64,000 nt of DNA from Hafnia psychrotolerans (lineage in GTDB: Bacteria; Pseudomonadota; Gammaproteobacteria; Enterobacterales; Enterobacteriaceae). Each line of letters opens with the position of its first letter. Positions within the stretch are counted from its first letter, which is position 1. A program made the position numbers and the translations under genes. The stretch covers positions 1-64,000 of the forward strand of contig NZ_BMFZ01000005.1 in assembly GCF_014639435.1 (NCBI RefSeq). The letters are read 5' to 3'. Positions 42,962 to 53,477 of the stretch are shown here, one piece after another. The notes under the pieces were generated by a model. That model did not search any database, was not told the DNA's origin, and worked only from the letters and a program-made list of their open reading frames with translations.

Positions 42962-44386
42962 TTAAGCCAAATTCACGACTGTCGGGCGCTGAACGCCGTC
43001 AGCCTGCAGATGATGCCCAAACCAGGCAAGTTGAGAGTGAAGTGCTACCACCTCACCGATGACCAGTAGAGCCGGTGTCGGCGCCTGTTGAGCTAAGTGT
43101 TCAAGATTATCCAGAGTTCCCGTAAGCACCTGTTGGTCTGTGCGGGTTCCTCGTCCGATGACCGCGACCGGTGTGGAAGCCGCACGACCATGAGCAATCA
43201 GTTGCTGGCTGATTTCCGCAGCCTTCAGCGTGCCCATGTAAATAGCCAATGTCTGTTTGCCCTTCGCGAGCGTTTCCCACTGAACGCCATTGTCTTCAGG
43301 ACGACAGTGGCCGGTCACGAAGACTACGCTCTGCGCGTAATCACGGTGGGTCAGTGGAATACCCGCGTAAGCCGTAGCTCCCGCGGCTGCGGTGACGCCT
43401 GGAACAACCTGGAAAGGAATGCCCGCAGCTTTTACCGCCTGTAATTCCTCGCCCCCACGCCCAAAAATAAACGGGTCACCGCCTTTGAGACGCACCACCT
43501 TTTTGCCCTGCAGCGCCAGCTTAACCAGCAGACGATTAATATCGTCCTGTGCCACTGAATGGCTGCTTGCCCGTTTGCCGACACAAATTTTGTCTGCATC
43601 ACGGCGCACCAGATCTAAAACTTCTTCGCTGACCAGATAGTCATACAGCACCACATCTGCCTGCTGCATAACCTGCAAACCGCGTAAGGTGAGTAATCCT
43701 GCATCACCCGGCCCTGCGCCGACCAACGTCACTTCTCCGTTTTGCGCGATGGCTTCCGGATTATCTAACTGGTACTGCAACGCCTGCTCCGCCTGTGGAA
43801 TCTTTCCCGCAGCCATCAGCGAGGCGAAGCTGCCGTCGAAAGCTTGTTCCCAAAAACGACGTCGGGCTCTCATCGAGCTAAAACGCTGTTTGACCCTTTC
43901 ACGCCAGCCTCCGGCAATTTCAGCCATTTTCCCAAGACTGGCGGGCAGTAAAGTTTCCAATTTTTCACGTAACAGGCGTGCCAGCACCGGTGCGGTACCG
44001 CTGGAGGAGATCGCCACCACAATCGGTGAACGATCGACAATCGACGGGAAAATAAACGAACACTTGGGTTGATCGTCCACCACGTTAGCCAGTCGTTGAC
44101 GCTGGTTGGCCTGCTCGAAGACTTCTGCATTAAGCCGTGCATCATCCGTTGCGGCAATCACCAGGAAAACATCATCAAGCTGTTGTGGCACAAAACGTTC
44201 CGCCAACCAGCTCACCTGTGATGCCTGACGGCGATGTTCGAGTTCCGGAGAAAGTGATTGCGCGACAATACGCACTGCTGCGCCTGCACGCAGGAGGAGA
44301 TCAATTTTGCGTGCTGCAACTTCACCGCCTCCTACGACCAGCACCGGGCGCTGTCTGAGGTCGGCAAAAATGGGTAGATAGTCCAC
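42962..44386 (-). CDS. cysG: Siroheme synthase CysG
   Basis: Trifunctional enzyme that makes siroheme, the cofactor of the sulfite reductase encoded 3 kb away. The 474-aa protein has an N-terminal dehydrogenase/ferrochelatase module ([20 protein letters not shown], 1-215). The uroporphyrinogen III methyltransferase follows ([37 protein letters not shown]). In E. coli cysG lies with nirBD; here it heads a cysGDNC operon, which links cofactor supply to sulfate reduction. Confidence 0.97.
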   Translation of the reverse strand: MDYLPIFADLRQRPVLVVGGGEVAARKIDLLLRAGAAVRIVAQSLSPELEHRRQASQVSWLAERFVPQQLDDVFLVIAATDDARLNAEVFEQANQRQRLANVVDDQPKCSFIFPSIVDRSPIVVAISSSGTAPVLARLLREKLETLLPASLGKMAEIAGGWRERVKQRFSSMRARRRFWEQAFDGSFASLMAAGKIPQAEQALQYQLDNPEAIAQNGEVTLVGAGPGDAGLLTLRGLQVMQQADVVLYDYLVSEEVLDLVRRDADKICVGKRASSHSVAQDDINRLLVKLALQGKKVVRLKGGDPFIFGRGGEELQAVKAAGIPFQVVPGVTAAAGATAYAGIPLTHRDYAQSVVFVTGHCRPEDNGVQWETLAKGKQTLAIYMGTLKAAEISQQLIAHGRAASTPVAVIGRGTRTDQQVLTGTLDNLEHLAQQAPTPALLVIGEVVALHSQLAWFGHHLQADGVQRPTVVNLA

Positions 44387-44686
44387 AACGGCCTTATTTA
44401 ATAGCGAATAGAATTCACATGACTATACGTGGTGGTAATAATTGATCTGAAATGACGAAATGGAATGAATAGTTCCAGAATGGTATATAGACCGCAAAAT
44501 GCTTCAGAAGATTATGTATTTCAGCAGCAAAAAGAGCCCTTTGAGATGAAGGGAAATTGTCTATCCGGCTGCACAGTCGCATACTATTATGCAATAAAGA
44601 CCTCACAACGCAGACTGCTGCATATTTAAAGGATGGCAGATGACGTCATCCAGTCTCCCAGATCTTCTGATAAGGATTTTTCGGCT
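44387..44686. promoter_or_regulatory. Divergent cysG / iap control region
   Basis: 300 nt of AT-rich sequence between the cysG start and the iap start. A CysB-dependent promoter for cysGDNC is expected here by analogy. CysB sites are too degenerate for me to mark one by eye. I see no reading frame with homology and no CRISPR repeats, which flank iap in E. coli. Confidence 0.4.
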
Positions 44687-45715
44687 ATGTTTTCCACTTT
44701 ACGCATGAAGCTCGCGCTGCTGGCTATCAGTATCAGCTGTGTGGGTTTTGCTCATGCGGTTAAGCCTTCGATTGAGCCAGCGCCTGGCGTTATTGCTGCG
44801 GCGCAAATACGCCATATTGCGACCTATTTCCCAGGGCGAATGGCCGGCAGCCCGGGCGAACTTCTCGCCGCAGATTATCTACATCAATACTTTGCCAAGC
44901 TGGGTTACCAGAGTGATTTACGCGGTTTCGACACCCGCTATATCTATAGCAGCAAAGACGGCAAACAGAGCTGGCATAACGTGCACGCCACGTCAGTCAT
45001 TGCCGCCCGACCAGGTGAAGTGTCGCAGCAAATTCTCGTCATGGCACACTTCGACACCTATCTGCCAAAAAGCGACGCAGATTCCGACCACAATCTCGGT
45101 GGCCTAACCTTACAGGGCGTAGACGATAATGCTTCAGGTGTGGGTGTCATGCTGGAGCTGGCTGAACAGCTCAGCAAAGTGAAGACACACTATAGTTTGC
45201 GCTTTGTGGCGCTGAGTGCGCAGGAAACCGGTGCACAAGGCGCTGAGAATTATGTTCAGCGCATGTCGCCAGAAGAGAGAAAAAATACCCTGCTGGCTGT
45301 GGATCTCGATTCACTGATTGTCGGCGATAAGCTCTATTTCAAAAGTGGTAAAAACACCTCAGCGGCCGTGACCAAACTGACTCGCGACCGGGCCGTTAAA
45401 CTGGCACACCGTTATGGCATTGCCGCAGAGAGTTACGCTGGCAAAGATTGCTGTAGTGGTATGCAGGCGCTGGATGATGCACATATTCCCTTGCTAATAG
45501 TCAACGCAACCGACTATGCATTAGGCCAGAAAGACGGCGCACAGCAACGAGCCATCAGCCCGCATTTCCCGGCCGGCACATCCCGTCATCAGGGACAACG
45601 GGATAACCTGCAATACCTGGATCGTGTACTGCCTGGCCGCATCGATAAACGCGCCAAAGAGAGCGTTAAGATTTTATTGCCCTTACTGAAAGAACTGGCT
45701 AAACCTGCGCAATAA
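44687..45715 (+). CDS. iap: Alkaline phosphatase isozyme conversion aminopeptidase Iap
   Basis: Periplasmic M28-family zinc aminopeptidase; in E. coli it removes the N-terminal Arg of alkaline phosphatase. The 342-aa product has a signal peptide (MKLALLAISISCVGFAHA). Metal-binding motifs are VMAHFDTYLPKSDADSD and GGLTLQGVDDNASGVGVM, with LRFVALSAQETGAQGAENY. The ending is KILLPLLKELAKPAQ. I start at MFSTLRMK, where E. coli Iap starts, and not 18 codons upstream. It converges with cysH across a palindromic repeat. Confidence 0.93.
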   Translation: MFSTLRMKLALLAISISCVGFAHAVKPSIEPAPGVIAAAQIRHIATYFPGRMAGSPGELLAADYLHQYFAKLGYQSDLRGFDTRYIYSSKDGKQSWHNVHATSVIAARPGEVSQQILVMAHFDTYLPKSDADSDHNLGGLTLQGVDDNASGVGVMLELAEQLSKVKTHYSLRFVALSAQETGAQGAENYVQRMSPEERKNTLLAVDLDSLIVGDKLYFKSGKNTSAAVTKLTRDRAVKLAHRYGIAAESYAGKDCCSGMQALDDAHIPLLIVNATDYALGQKDGAQQRAISPHFPAGTSRHQGQRDNLQYLDRVLPGRIDKRAKESVKILLPLLKELAKPAQ

Positions 45716-45735
45716 AAGCATTTATTCACCTGGCA

Positions 45736-45857
45736 AATAGCCGTTATCGTTGCAGACAGTTTGGATACGGACAGCGCGGAGAACCCGGAGCGTACAGGTA
45801 GCCCATGAGGAGTTCGAGCACTGCCCGGGTTCAAACTGTCAAATAAGATAGGCTATT
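45736..45857. repeat. Palindromic intergenic repeat (MITE/REP-like)
   Basis: A 122-nt imperfect palindrome between convergent iap and cysH. Nested inverted repeats are AATAGCC / GGCTATT (outer), GACAGTTTG / CAAACTGTC (middle) and GAACCCGG / CCGGGTTC-like inner arms around GGAGCGTACAGGTAG and GAGGAGTTCGAGCACTGCCC. From memory, the inner core resembles a family of extragenic palindromes in Serratia-type genomes. No other copy was found in this window. The outer arm overlaps the cysH stop codon. It may also act as a terminator for both genes. Confidence 0.7.
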
Positions 45858-46587
45858 ATTCGTGTAAGCCGCACTCGCGCTTAAGCCCGAAAAATCTCGT
45901 CTCCTCTTCGCTCATCCCTTCTTCCCACTTTTTAGTGGTGTGAGTATCGCCCACGGATAAATAGCCCTGATCCCATAGCGGGTGATAACTCAGGTCGTTC
46001 TCTTTCAGATATTGGAAGATTTGGCGGTTATCCCAGTCAATGATCGGCAGGATTTTAAACACCCCACGCTGCACTGCCAATACCGGTAAGTGGGCTCGAC
46101 TCCCTGACTGTTCACGGCGTAGTCCCGCGAACCAGGTTTTCGCGCCAAGTGTTTCCAGTGCGCGGTTCATCGGTTCAACTTTATTGATGTCGTTGTAGCG
46201 CTCGATCCCTTCTACGCCCTGCTCCCACAGTTTGCCGTAACGCGCTTCCTGCCAGGCCGGAGAGTGCTCCGCGCGGAACACCTGCAAGTTCAGATTCAGC
46301 TGTTCCGTTAACGCATCAATAAACTGGTAGGTTTCCGGGAACAGATAACCGGTATCCGTCAGGATCACCGGAATATCAGGTTTCTGCTGAGTGACCAGAT
46401 GCAGGCACACCGCCGCCTGAATACCGAAACTGGAGGACAATGCGAATTCGCCGGGCATATTCTCCAGCGCCCATTGCACACGCTCCTGTGCAGACAGCTT
46501 TTCCAACTGACCATTGGTTTCGGCCAGCGCAAGCGCCTGTCCAGACTTGGGTAACTCATTCAATGCAGCAAGAGTAAGCAAACTCAT
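45856..46587 (-). CDS. cysH: PAPS reductase
   Basis: Thioredoxin- or glutaredoxin-dependent reduction of PAPS to sulfite. It is 243 aa; E. coli has 244. PP-loop-like region: [39 protein letters not shown] and [20 protein letters not shown] are conserved. The C-terminal catalytic Cys is in KRECGLHE. Last gene of cysJIH. Confidence 0.97.
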   Translation of the reverse strand: MSLLTLAALNELPKSGQALALAETNGQLEKLSAQERVQWALENMPGEFALSSSFGIQAAVCLHLVTQQKPDIPVILTDTGYLFPETYQFIDALTEQLNLNLQVFRAEHSPAWQEARYGKLWEQGVEGIERYNDINKVEPMNRALETLGAKTWFAGLRREQSGSRAHLPVLAVQRGVFKILPIIDWDNRQIFQYLKENDLSYHPLWDQGYLSVGDTHTTKKWEEGMSEEETRFFGLKRECGLHE

Positions 46588-46619
46588 ACACTCTCCGTCT
46601 TTCAGATTCAGCCGTACAG

Positions 46620-48371
46620 TTAATCGTAAAAATCCCGGGCCGGATCGAGTACCGGACGAATGATCCCTGCACGGATAACGTAATCACCGAAACCTTCGTC
46701 TGCTTCACGTTCTTCGGCCCAGCGCCCCACCAGTTCATCGATGATGGTCAAGATTTCAGTATCGGAAATGTTCTCGCGATACATGCGAGGGATCCGCGTA
46801 CCCGCACGGTTACCGCCCAGATGCAGGTTGTAACGGTTCATCGCTTTACCCACCAGGCCAATTTCAGCCAGCAGCGCACGACCACAACCGTTAGGGCAGC
46901 CGGTAACGCGTAGAACAATGTGCTCTTTTCCGACGCCATGGTTATGCATAATGCCTTCAACCTTGGTAACAAACTCCGGCAGGAACCGCTCTGCTTCGGC
47001 CATCGCCAATGGACAGGTTGGATAGGAGACGCAGGCCATCGAGTTTTTGCGCTGATCGCTGACGCTATCGTCGATCAGCCCATGGTTACGGGCTAACGTT
47101 TCAATCGCGTCTTTATCCTGTTCGGCAACACCAGCGACGATCAGGTTCTGATTAGCAGTAAGCCTGAAATCACCTTTATGGATCTTGGCGATTTCTGCCA
47201 AACCGGTTTTAAGCGGTTTGCCTGGATAATCCAGAATACGACCATTTTCGATAAACAACGTCAGGTGCCACTGGTTGTCGATGCCTTTAACCCAGCCGAT
47301 GCGGTCGCCGCGGCTGGTGAATTCGTAAGGACGAACTTCCGCAAACTGAATGCCCGCGCGCTTTTCGACTTCGGCTTTGAAGACCGGCACACCAACGCGT
47401 TCCAGTGTGTATTTGGTTTTAGCATTTTTACGGTTGGTACGGTTGCCCCAGTCGCGCTGCGTGGTGACCACGGCTTCAGCGACAGCCAGCGTATTTTCCA
47501 GCGGAATAAACCCCAGCTCACTGGCGGTACGGGCATACGTCGCTTTGTCACCGTGAGCGATAGATAATCCGCCACCGACAAGCACGTTGAAGCCGATCAG
47601 TTTGCCGTTATCGGCGATCGCCACAAAGTTAAGATCGTTGGCGTGAAGATCCACGTCGTTTTGCGGTGGGATGACCACGGTCGTTTTGAATTTACGTGGC
47701 AGGTAAGTGGACCCCAGAATCGGCTCTTCATCGGTGGTTTCGACTTTTTCCTGATCCAGCCACACTTCGGCGTACGCACGGGTGCGCGGTAACAGATGCT
47801 CAGAGAGTTTTTTCGCCCACTCGTAAGCTTCGCGATGCAGCTCAGACTCTACCGGGTTCGATGTACACAAGACGTTACGGTTCACGTCGTTGGCGGTCGC
47901 CAGCGCGTCCAGACCCAGTTTGTTCAGCAACTGATGCACCGGTTTAACGTTAGGCTTCAGGATGCCGTGGAACTGGAACGTCTGACGGTTAGTAATACGG
48001 ATGCTGCCGTAGAGCGTGCTGTCATCGGCAAATTTGTCGATGCCCAGCCACTGCGCAGGCGTCATCACCCCGCCCGGCAAACGACAACGTAGCATCATGG
48101 CGTGACGAGGTTCGAGCTTTTGCTCGGCGCGTTCGGCGCGGATATCACGGTCATCCTGCTGATACATGCCGTGGAAACGGATCAACAGGAAGTTGTCACC
48201 GTTGAAACCGCCGGTCAGGCCGTCTTTTAAATCTTCGGTAATGGTCCCGCGCAGGAAATGACTTTCCTTTTTCAGGCGCTCAGCATCGGCCAGCGGGGCA
48301 TCGACGATCAAAGGGCCGGGGCCGGGATTCTGTTCGCTCCACAATTTATTGCTCATAAGGTTTTCGCTCAT
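46620..48371 (-). CDS. cysI: Sulfite reductase hemoprotein beta-component
   Basis: Siroheme/4Fe-4S subunit of NADPH sulfite reductase; reduces sulfite to sulfide with six electrons. The product is 583 aa; E. coli has 570, and the difference is at the N-terminus. Cluster ligands are in [20 protein letters not shown] and [36 protein letters not shown] is conserved. It follows cysJ by 12 nt and needs siroheme from CysG. Confidence 0.98.
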   Translation of the reverse strand: MSENLMSNKLWSEQNPGPGPLIVDAPLADAERLKKESHFLRGTITEDLKDGLTGGFNGDNFLLIRFHGMYQQDDRDIRAERAEQKLEPRHAMMLRCRLPGGVMTPAQWLGIDKFADDSTLYGSIRITNRQTFQFHGILKPNVKPVHQLLNKLGLDALATANDVNRNVLCTSNPVESELHREAYEWAKKLSEHLLPRTRAYAEVWLDQEKVETTDEEPILGSTYLPRKFKTTVVIPPQNDVDLHANDLNFVAIADNGKLIGFNVLVGGGLSIAHGDKATYARTASELGFIPLENTLAVAEAVVTTQRDWGNRTNRKNAKTKYTLERVGVPVFKAEVEKRAGIQFAEVRPYEFTSRGDRIGWVKGIDNQWHLTLFIENGRILDYPGKPLKTGLAEIAKIHKGDFRLTANQNLIVAGVAEQDKDAIETLARNHGLIDDSVSDQRKNSMACVSYPTCPLAMAEAERFLPEFVTKVEGIMHNHGVGKEHIVLRVTGCPNGCGRALLAEIGLVGKAMNRYNLHLGGNRAGTRIPRMYRENISDTEILTIIDELVGRWAEEREADEGFGDYVIRAGIIRPVLDPARDFYD

Positions 48372-48383
48372 TGCTCAAATTCG

Positions 48384-50186
48384 TTAATAAACGTCACGCT
48401 GATAGCGGCGATCCAGACGCAATTCACTTAAATATTCGTCGGCCGTTTCCAGATCCATCACGCCGTTTTCGGCAATGATTTCAAGTAAAGCCTGCTCTAC
48501 GTCTTTCGCCATACGGTTGGCATCGCCGCAAACATACACGTGCGCACCTTCCTGCAACCATTGCCAGACTTCCGTGCCTTTCTCACGCAGTTTGTCCTGC
48601 ACGTAGACTTTTTCAGCCTGATCGCGTGACCACGCCAGATCGATATTCGTCAACAAGCCATCTTTAACGTAGCGCTGCCATTCGACCTGGTAGAGGAAAT
48701 CATCGGTAAAGTGCGGATTACCGAAGAACAGCCAGTTTTTGCCCGGCGCTGAATCGTTTTCACGTTGTTGCATAAAGGCGCGGAATGGCGCGATACCGGT
48801 GCCGGGACCAATCATAATGACCGGCGTTTCCGGGTTGGCCGGGAGGCGGAAGTTATCGTTGTGCTCAATGAAGACTTTCACTTCGCCGTCTTCTTCCAGG
48901 CGGTCTGCCAGATAGCCGGATGCTCCGCCAGAGCGCGGGCGGCCGTCGATGTCGTAACGCACCACGCCAACGGTGATGTGAACTTCAGATTCGGTCTCGG
49001 CCTGCGAAGAGGCGATGGAGTACAGGCGCGGCGTCAGCGGACGCAGCAAATCCACCAGTTGTTGCGCGTCCAGTTCGGTCGGCGCGCGGCGCACCATGTC
49101 CACGAATGGCACAGTTTGCGCGAACTGCTGTAACATATGCTTATCTGCCAGCATCGCCGTGAGCTTTTCATCGCGGCATAAGGTGGCATATTTCTCGACG
49201 ATCGGCGTAGTATTCTGGGTCAGTTCAATATGATGCTGCAAAGCTTCGCGAAGAGCATATTGGGTGCCATTCACGTCAACCGGCTCATCACCTTCCAGCC
49301 ACAGTAATTCCACTAATTCTTGTACGAGCGCTGGATCGTTTTCAAACCAGATACCCAACGCATCGCCCGGCTGATAACGCAGGCCGGAGTCCCCGAGATC
49401 AATTTCGATATGGCGCACATCTTTGTCTGAGTTACGGCCAGTTATTTTTTGGTTTACTGACAGCAGTGCGGTCAGTGGTTGCTCTTTAGTATAGGGGCTG
49501 CTGTCGATTTGGTTGACAGCACCGGCAAGCGTTGCGACAGGCTGCCCAGGGGTATCAGCAGGCACACGCTGTTTGAGCACCGCCACAATACGTTTACGCC
49601 ACTCTTCTGCCACTTCTTTATATTCGACATCGGCATCGACACGGTCTAACAGACGTTCTGCGCCCAGCTCGCCCAGACGGGTATCAAAGTCTTTACCCGC
49701 CTGACAGAAGAATTCGTAGGACGTATCGCCCAGTGCAAACACCGCAAAAGCCGTGTCTTTCATGTTCGGAGCTTTTTTGGATTGCAGGAACTTATGCAAC
49801 GCGACCGCTTCTTCCGCCTGTTCGCCTTCGCCCTGCGTAGAGGCCACGATCAGCAGCAGCTTTTCCTGACCAATTTGTTTGAATTTATAGTCACCGGCAT
49901 TCACCAGGTTGACGTTAATTTTTGCAGCCGTCAGATCATCGCGTAACTGTTCGGCGACACGACGGGCGTTACCGGTTTGCGACGCAGAAATCAGGGTGAC
50001 CGACGCGGAAGCCTGCACCGGTGCCGGAGCGGCCACTGCGCCCGGTTGCTGATTGACCATTCCCCAGAAATAACCAGAGAGCCAGGCCAGTTGGGTGGGT
50101 GAGTATTCACCAATCGCCGATTGAAGGCGGGCCAGTTGCTCCGGCGATAGCGGGAGCAAAGAAGTTGGAGGAGCCTGAGTCGTCAT
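48384..50186 (-). CDS. cysJ: Sulfite reductase flavoprotein alpha-component
   Basis: FAD/FMN subunit that passes electrons from NADPH to CysI. The product is 600 aa. Flavodoxin domain at about 60-210 ([33 protein letters not shown]). FAD/NADPH-reductase domain follows ([58 protein letters not shown]). I start at [17 protein letters not shown], matching E. coli, and not 29 codons upstream. First gene of cysJIH. Confidence 0.97.
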   Translation of the reverse strand: MTTQAPPTSLLPLSPEQLARLQSAIGEYSPTQLAWLSGYFWGMVNQQPGAVAAPAPVQASASVTLISASQTGNARRVAEQLRDDLTAAKINVNLVNAGDYKFKQIGQEKLLLIVASTQGEGEQAEEAVALHKFLQSKKAPNMKDTAFAVFALGDTSYEFFCQAGKDFDTRLGELGAERLLDRVDADVEYKEVAEEWRKRIVAVLKQRVPADTPGQPVATLAGAVNQIDSSPYTKEQPLTALLSVNQKITGRNSDKDVRHIEIDLGDSGLRYQPGDALGIWFENDPALVQELVELLWLEGDEPVDVNGTQYALREALQHHIELTQNTTPIVEKYATLCRDEKLTAMLADKHMLQQFAQTVPFVDMVRRAPTELDAQQLVDLLRPLTPRLYSIASSQAETESEVHITVGVVRYDIDGRPRSGGASGYLADRLEEDGEVKVFIEHNDNFRLPANPETPVIMIGPGTGIAPFRAFMQQRENDSAPGKNWLFFGNPHFTDDFLYQVEWQRYVKDGLLTNIDLAWSRDQAEKVYVQDKLREKGTEVWQWLQEGAHVYVCGDANRMAKDVEQALLEIIAENGVMDLETADEYLSELRLDRRYQRDVY

Positions 50187-50350
50187 TACGGTACGAATTC
50201 CCTTATGCATAAGCCATTCCGGCCAACATAAAGGCCTGGAGAGTGGGTAGATTAACCAGCCAGATGGTAACAATTAAAGAAGTGATGGAAATAAATAATA
50301 ACCAAAATGACTAAGTGGTTTTTACGATAGGAATAACCGCTAAAAGTGGT

Positions 50351-50378
50351 AGAAAGAAAACCCCGCAAGAACGAGGTT
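50351..50378 (-). terminator. Candidate terminator after the secreted hydrolase gene
   Basis: On the minus strand AACCTCG-ttcttg-CGGGGTT followed by TTCTTTC, 25 nt after the hydrolase stop and about 170 nt upstream of cysJ. The stem has one mismatch. It separates the hydrolase from the cysJIH promoter region. Confidence 0.6.
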
Positions 50379-50403
50379 TACATTCGTTTTTCACAGACAC
50401 GGT

Positions 50404-51411
50404 TTACAGATGGAATCCGCCATGCTGTTCGAACCAGGCAAATTGCCCGGCAGCAAAGACTGACATTTTAATGCCGCTGTGTCCGGTGTCGGATAAGTCG
50501 ATAAAATGCCAGTTAAATGGCGTATTATTTTGCTCGGCTCGTTGCTGGGACGTGGTGAAGTAACTTTCAGCCCGTTCGAGGCGGTTACTGCCCTGCGCCA
50601 TCGCCTGTTTTGAACGGCGCAATAAATGGTTTTCGGGATCGTCATCTTCGCTGCCGACGGCAATCAGCATCGGTTTGGCAAAGTAACTGTCTAACTGTTG
50701 CTGGCTAACGGCGACCGGCGACTGCCGTAACCCATAAGGCCAGTGCTGATCGGTGTCTGGCAGCGTCCACCAGCCAGCGGCAGCACAGACGGCAGCTTTT
50801 ACCTGAGGCTGAGGCAGCAACGTCAACATGCGGTGGACGAACTGGCATCCAGCACTGTTACCGAACAAATAATATTGTGGCTGACTGGTGATGCCCTCTT
50901 TCTGTAACTGGCTGAATAGAGTATCAACAATAGTGAACGCCCACTGGGAAGGCGGAAGTTTATGATGCGTTTTGCCATCCACCAGATTACCCAGATTATA
51001 ACCGGCAGCGCCAGGAAACTCTTGTTCGCTAAAACGCGGCACGACCACCCGTAAATGGTATTGATCCGCTACGGTCACCCAGTCATTACGGTAAGTGACC
51101 GCATTACGGTCAACACCGGTCATCACCATCACAATCGGCGTGGTCGCATCGGCGCCTGCGGGCTGATAGGTGAAAACTTCCAGTGACTTTTTGCCCTGCC
51201 CAAGCGGGATGCGCATGCTACCAGACCCCGACGGAAAGGTCAGCGCAGCAGCCTTCGTAGTCGGTGTCGCCACCGCCACCGCAGCTTTAACCGCCGATTT
51301 AGCGGCAACCGCTTCGGGTAAGGCGGTCGCAACAGGCGGTAGAGAGGTTTCCGCCCTGACACCTGCCGAGAACAGCAGCGATAATAGAGCGCAACGCAGC
51401 ACAGTAATCAT
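50404..51411 (-). CDS. Secreted alpha/beta hydrolase of unknown substrate
   Basis: 335-aa protein with a signal peptide (MITVLRCALLSLLFSAGVRA), an Ala/Val/Lys-rich low-complexity stretch (about 30-55) and an alpha/beta hydrolase domain. The nucleophile elbow is YLFGNSAGCQFVHRM (GNSAG, Ser near 190). A His near the end (SDTGHSGIKM) could complete the triad, with an acidic residue in VGSEDDDPENH. The nearest group I recognise is the PHB-depolymerase / feruloyl-esterase-like hydrolases. I know no named gene at this position between cysJ and queD. It diverges from queD. Confidence 0.75.
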   Translation of the reverse strand: MITVLRCALLSLLFSAGVRAETSLPPVATALPEAVAAKSAVKAAVAVATPTTKAAALTFPSGSGSMRIPLGQGKKSLEVFTYQPAGADATTPIVMVMTGVDRNAVTYRNDWVTVADQYHLRVVVPRFSEQEFPGAAGYNLGNLVDGKTHHKLPPSQWAFTIVDTLFSQLQKEGITSQPQYYLFGNSAGCQFVHRMLTLLPQPQVKAAVCAAAGWWTLPDTDQHWPYGLRQSPVAVSQQQLDSYFAKPMLIAVGSEDDDPENHLLRRSKQAMAQGSNRLERAESYFTTSQQRAEQNNTPFNWHFIDLSDTGHSGIKMSVFAAGQFAWFEQHGGFHL

Positions 51412-51524
51412 TCAAACCCTCAACAGACTAATCCATTGGCTTCACTTTAAGCCAGTGAAACGGGGTGAGTAAAGCAACGGTTGGTAACGCCTTGTACAGC
51501 CACAGGCTTCTTGATATGCCTAAA

Positions 51525-51564
51525 ATCCTTCGTGTTGCAGCCAACCTCTGCAACCACGAAGGAT
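51525..51564. repeat. Near-perfect hairpin upstream of queD
   Basis: ATCCTTCGTG-TTGCAG and CTGCAA-C-CACGAAGGAT form a 16-bp stem with one bulged base around a CCAACCT loop. It lies 70 nt upstream of the queD start and 113 nt from the divergent hydrolase start. It has no T tract, so a terminator is unlikely. It could be an operator, an mRNA leader structure or a small palindromic repeat. Confidence 0.6.
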
Positions 51565-51634
51565 GAGGGTATTCGTGGCGTGAAAGGCTGATTTCGGGTA
51601 CTATGCCGCGTTTTTTGAGCAATGAGACCATGCC

Positions 51635-51994
51635 ATGACCACCACATTATTTAAAGATTTTCAGTTCGAAGCCGCACATCATTTACCGCACGTCCCGGCT
51701 GGCCATAAATGCGGCCGTCTTCACGGGCACTCTTTCACTGTGCGTATAGAAATTACCGGTGAAGTGGATCCGTATACCGGATGGGTGATGGATTTCGCCG
51801 AACTGAAAGCTGCGTTCAACCCAACCCTCGAGCGCCTGGATCACTACAATCTGAATGACATTGCGGGATTAGAAAACCCGACCAGCGAAGTCTTGGCCGA
51901 ATGGATCTGGAATGAGATGAAGCCGAAGTTACCTTTGCTTTCCGCCGTGCGCGTGAAAGAAACCTGCACAGCGGGTTGCGTTTACCGCGGATAA
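51635..51994 (+). CDS. queD: 6-carboxy-5,6,7,8-tetrahydropterin synthase
   Basis: Second step of queuosine (preQ0) synthesis from dihydroneopterin triphosphate. It is 119 aa and of the PTPS fold. Zinc-binding His residues are in [10 protein letters not shown] and [10 protein letters not shown], and the catalytic Cys is in [23 protein letters not shown] is conserved at the C-terminus. It converges with queE, the next step of the pathway. Confidence 0.97.
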   Translation: MTTTLFKDFQFEAAHHLPHVPAGHKCGRLHGHSFTVRIEITGEVDPYTGWVMDFAELKAAFNPTLERLDHYNLNDIAGLENPTSEVLAEWIWNEMKPKLPLLSAVRVKETCTAGCVYRG

Positions 51995-51995
51995 A

Positions 51996-52018
51996 AACAT
52001 CGCGATTTATGCGATGTT
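51996..52018. terminator. Hairpin between queD and queE stops
   Basis: AACATCGC / GCGATGTT stem with a 7-nt loop spans the 12-nt gap between the convergent queD and queE stop codons and enters the queE end. It probably serves as a short bidirectional terminator, although the T tracts are weak. Confidence 0.55.
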
Positions 52019-52678
52019 AAGATACTTGTGGGTTTGCATTGATAACCGCCAGTTCCTTGCTATGCAGGTCGCAATGCAAAGTTTGGTGGCTTCTTCTTTT
52101 TGACTGATCGGCTGCAGGGCGATAATGCGCGCTTTACTGTCGGTCAGCGTTTCCAGCAATTCATCCAATGCGTCGATATCACGCTGGCGCGCCACCGGAT
52201 GTTTCACTTCATCAGCACGCTTCAGCGCCTGCGGCAGAATATCGTAGCCACCGCGCATATTCACTTTTGGCGAAACCGTCACCCAGGTATTCACCGAGCA
52301 GCGCACTTCATGTGTTCCGCTGGTCTCAATCTGGCAACTGAAACCGTTCTTTTCCAGCAGCAGGGTCAGCGGCATCAGATCGTAAATACAGGGCTCACCG
52401 CCAGTGATCACGATATGACGCGCGGTATAACCCTGCTGCACGATGACGTCGAGCAGTTGCTCTGAGGTCGCGTTGCCCCAGGCATCGCTTTCTTCGGTTT
52501 TGACCAGAATGCGCTGCATATCGACTTCCCGATCGGCAATTTTATCCCAGGTGTGTTTGGTGTCGCACCAGTTGCAACCCACCGGACAGCCTTGCAGGCG
52601 CACAAAGATCGCCGGCACGCCGGTAAAATAACCTTCCCCTTGCAGGGTTTCGAACATCTCATTTATCGGGTACTGCAT
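52007..52678 (-). CDS. queE: 7-carboxy-7-deazaguanine synthase
   Basis: Radical SAM enzyme converting carboxytetrahydropterin to 7-carboxy-7-deazaguanine for queuosine. It is 223 aa, as in E. coli. The cluster motif CPVGCNWCDTKHTW (CX3CX2C), VITGGEPCIYDLMPLT and WRLSMQTHKYLNIA are conserved. I start at MQYPINEMFETLQGEG; in-frame codons 12 residues upstream do not match the family. Confidence 0.97.
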   Translation of the reverse strand: MQYPINEMFETLQGEGYFTGVPAIFVRLQGCPVGCNWCDTKHTWDKIADREVDMQRILVKTEESDAWGNATSEQLLDVIVQQGYTARHIVITGGEPCIYDLMPLTLLLEKNGFSCQIETSGTHEVRCSVNTWVTVSPKVNMRGGYDILPQALKRADEVKHPVARQRDIDALDELLETLTDSKARIIALQPISQKEEATKLCIATCIARNWRLSMQTHKYLNIA

Positions 52679-52778
52679 CGTTTTCTCAGTCATCTCTAAA
52701 AAGTCAGCGCGCATTATCGCAGATCACAGGCGCTGCGCCAAACACGGGGCGCAGCGGAAATGTCTGCAAAAATATCTG

Positions 52779-53477
52779 TCAGCCCGCAGAGTGAATGGCA
52801 TCGGTAAAACTTTGCGTGATCTGCTGCGGGCGAGTGATTGCACCACCGACCACAACAGAGTGCGCCCCAAGCGTTAAGCATCGCACCGCCATTTCAGGTG
52901 TATCCACGTTTCCCTCGGCAATGACCGGCGTATCGCAATGCGCCAGCACCTGTCGCAGGAAGGCGAAGTCGTCATGCCAGAGTTTGCTGCCCTGCGTTTC
53001 CTGAGTATAGCCGTGCAACGTCGTGCCGATACAATCAAACCCTAACGTCTGCGCGTTCTGCGCTTCCTCTACAGTCGCGACGTCTGCCATCAATAATACA
53101 GCGGGAAACTCTTCACGAATGCGTTGTACCAGCCCGGCGAGTTGTAATTCGCCGGGGCGCTGATGAGCAGTGGCATCAAGCGCAATCATATCCGGTGCCA
53201 CGGCCATCAGTTCACGCACTTCCTTCAGGGTTGCTGTGATGTACACGTCGCTGGCGGGATAATCACGCTTGATGATCCCGATAACCGGTAAGGGTACGGT
53301 GGCGCGAATAGCTTTGACATCCGCGACGCTGTTGGCGCGGATGCCCGCAGCCCCGCCCTGCATCGCGGCCAGCGCCATGCGGCTCATAATAAAATCGCTG
53401 TGCAGCGGTTCGTCGTCCAGCGCCTGACAGGACACCACCAGTTTTCCCCTGATGGTTGTTAACATTGACTGATTCAT
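52779..53477 (-). CDS. nanE: N-acetylmannosamine-6-phosphate 2-epimerase
   Basis: Converts ManNAc-6-P to GlcNAc-6-P, which enters the nagAB route. The 232-aa TIM-barrel protein matches NanE ([83 protein letters not shown]). It overlaps the PTS gene by ATGA, so it is translationally coupled to it. No sialic acid lyase, kinase or transporter gene is present here, so the epimerase serves the PTS product. Confidence 0.93.
   Translation of the reverse strand: MNQSMLTTIRGKLVVSCQALDDEPLHSDFIMSRMALAAMQGGAAGIRANSVADVKAIRATVPLPVIGIIKRDYPASDVYITATLKEVRELMAVAPDMIALDATAHQRPGELQLAGLVQRIREEFPAVLLMADVATVEEAQNAQTLGFDCIGTTLHGYTQETQGSKLWHDDFAFLRQVLAHCDTPVIAEGNVDTPEMAVRCLTLGAHSVVVGGAITRPQQITQSFTDAIHSAG

Noticed and set aside
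45716-45857. Possible CRISPR array next to iap, as in E. coli
   Set aside because: There is only one palindromic element, with no regularly spaced direct repeats or spacers, and no cas genes nearby.
51412-51634. preQ1 riboswitch upstream of queD
   Set aside because: The hairpin present does not show the small C-rich loop and A-rich tail of the known preQ1 classes.
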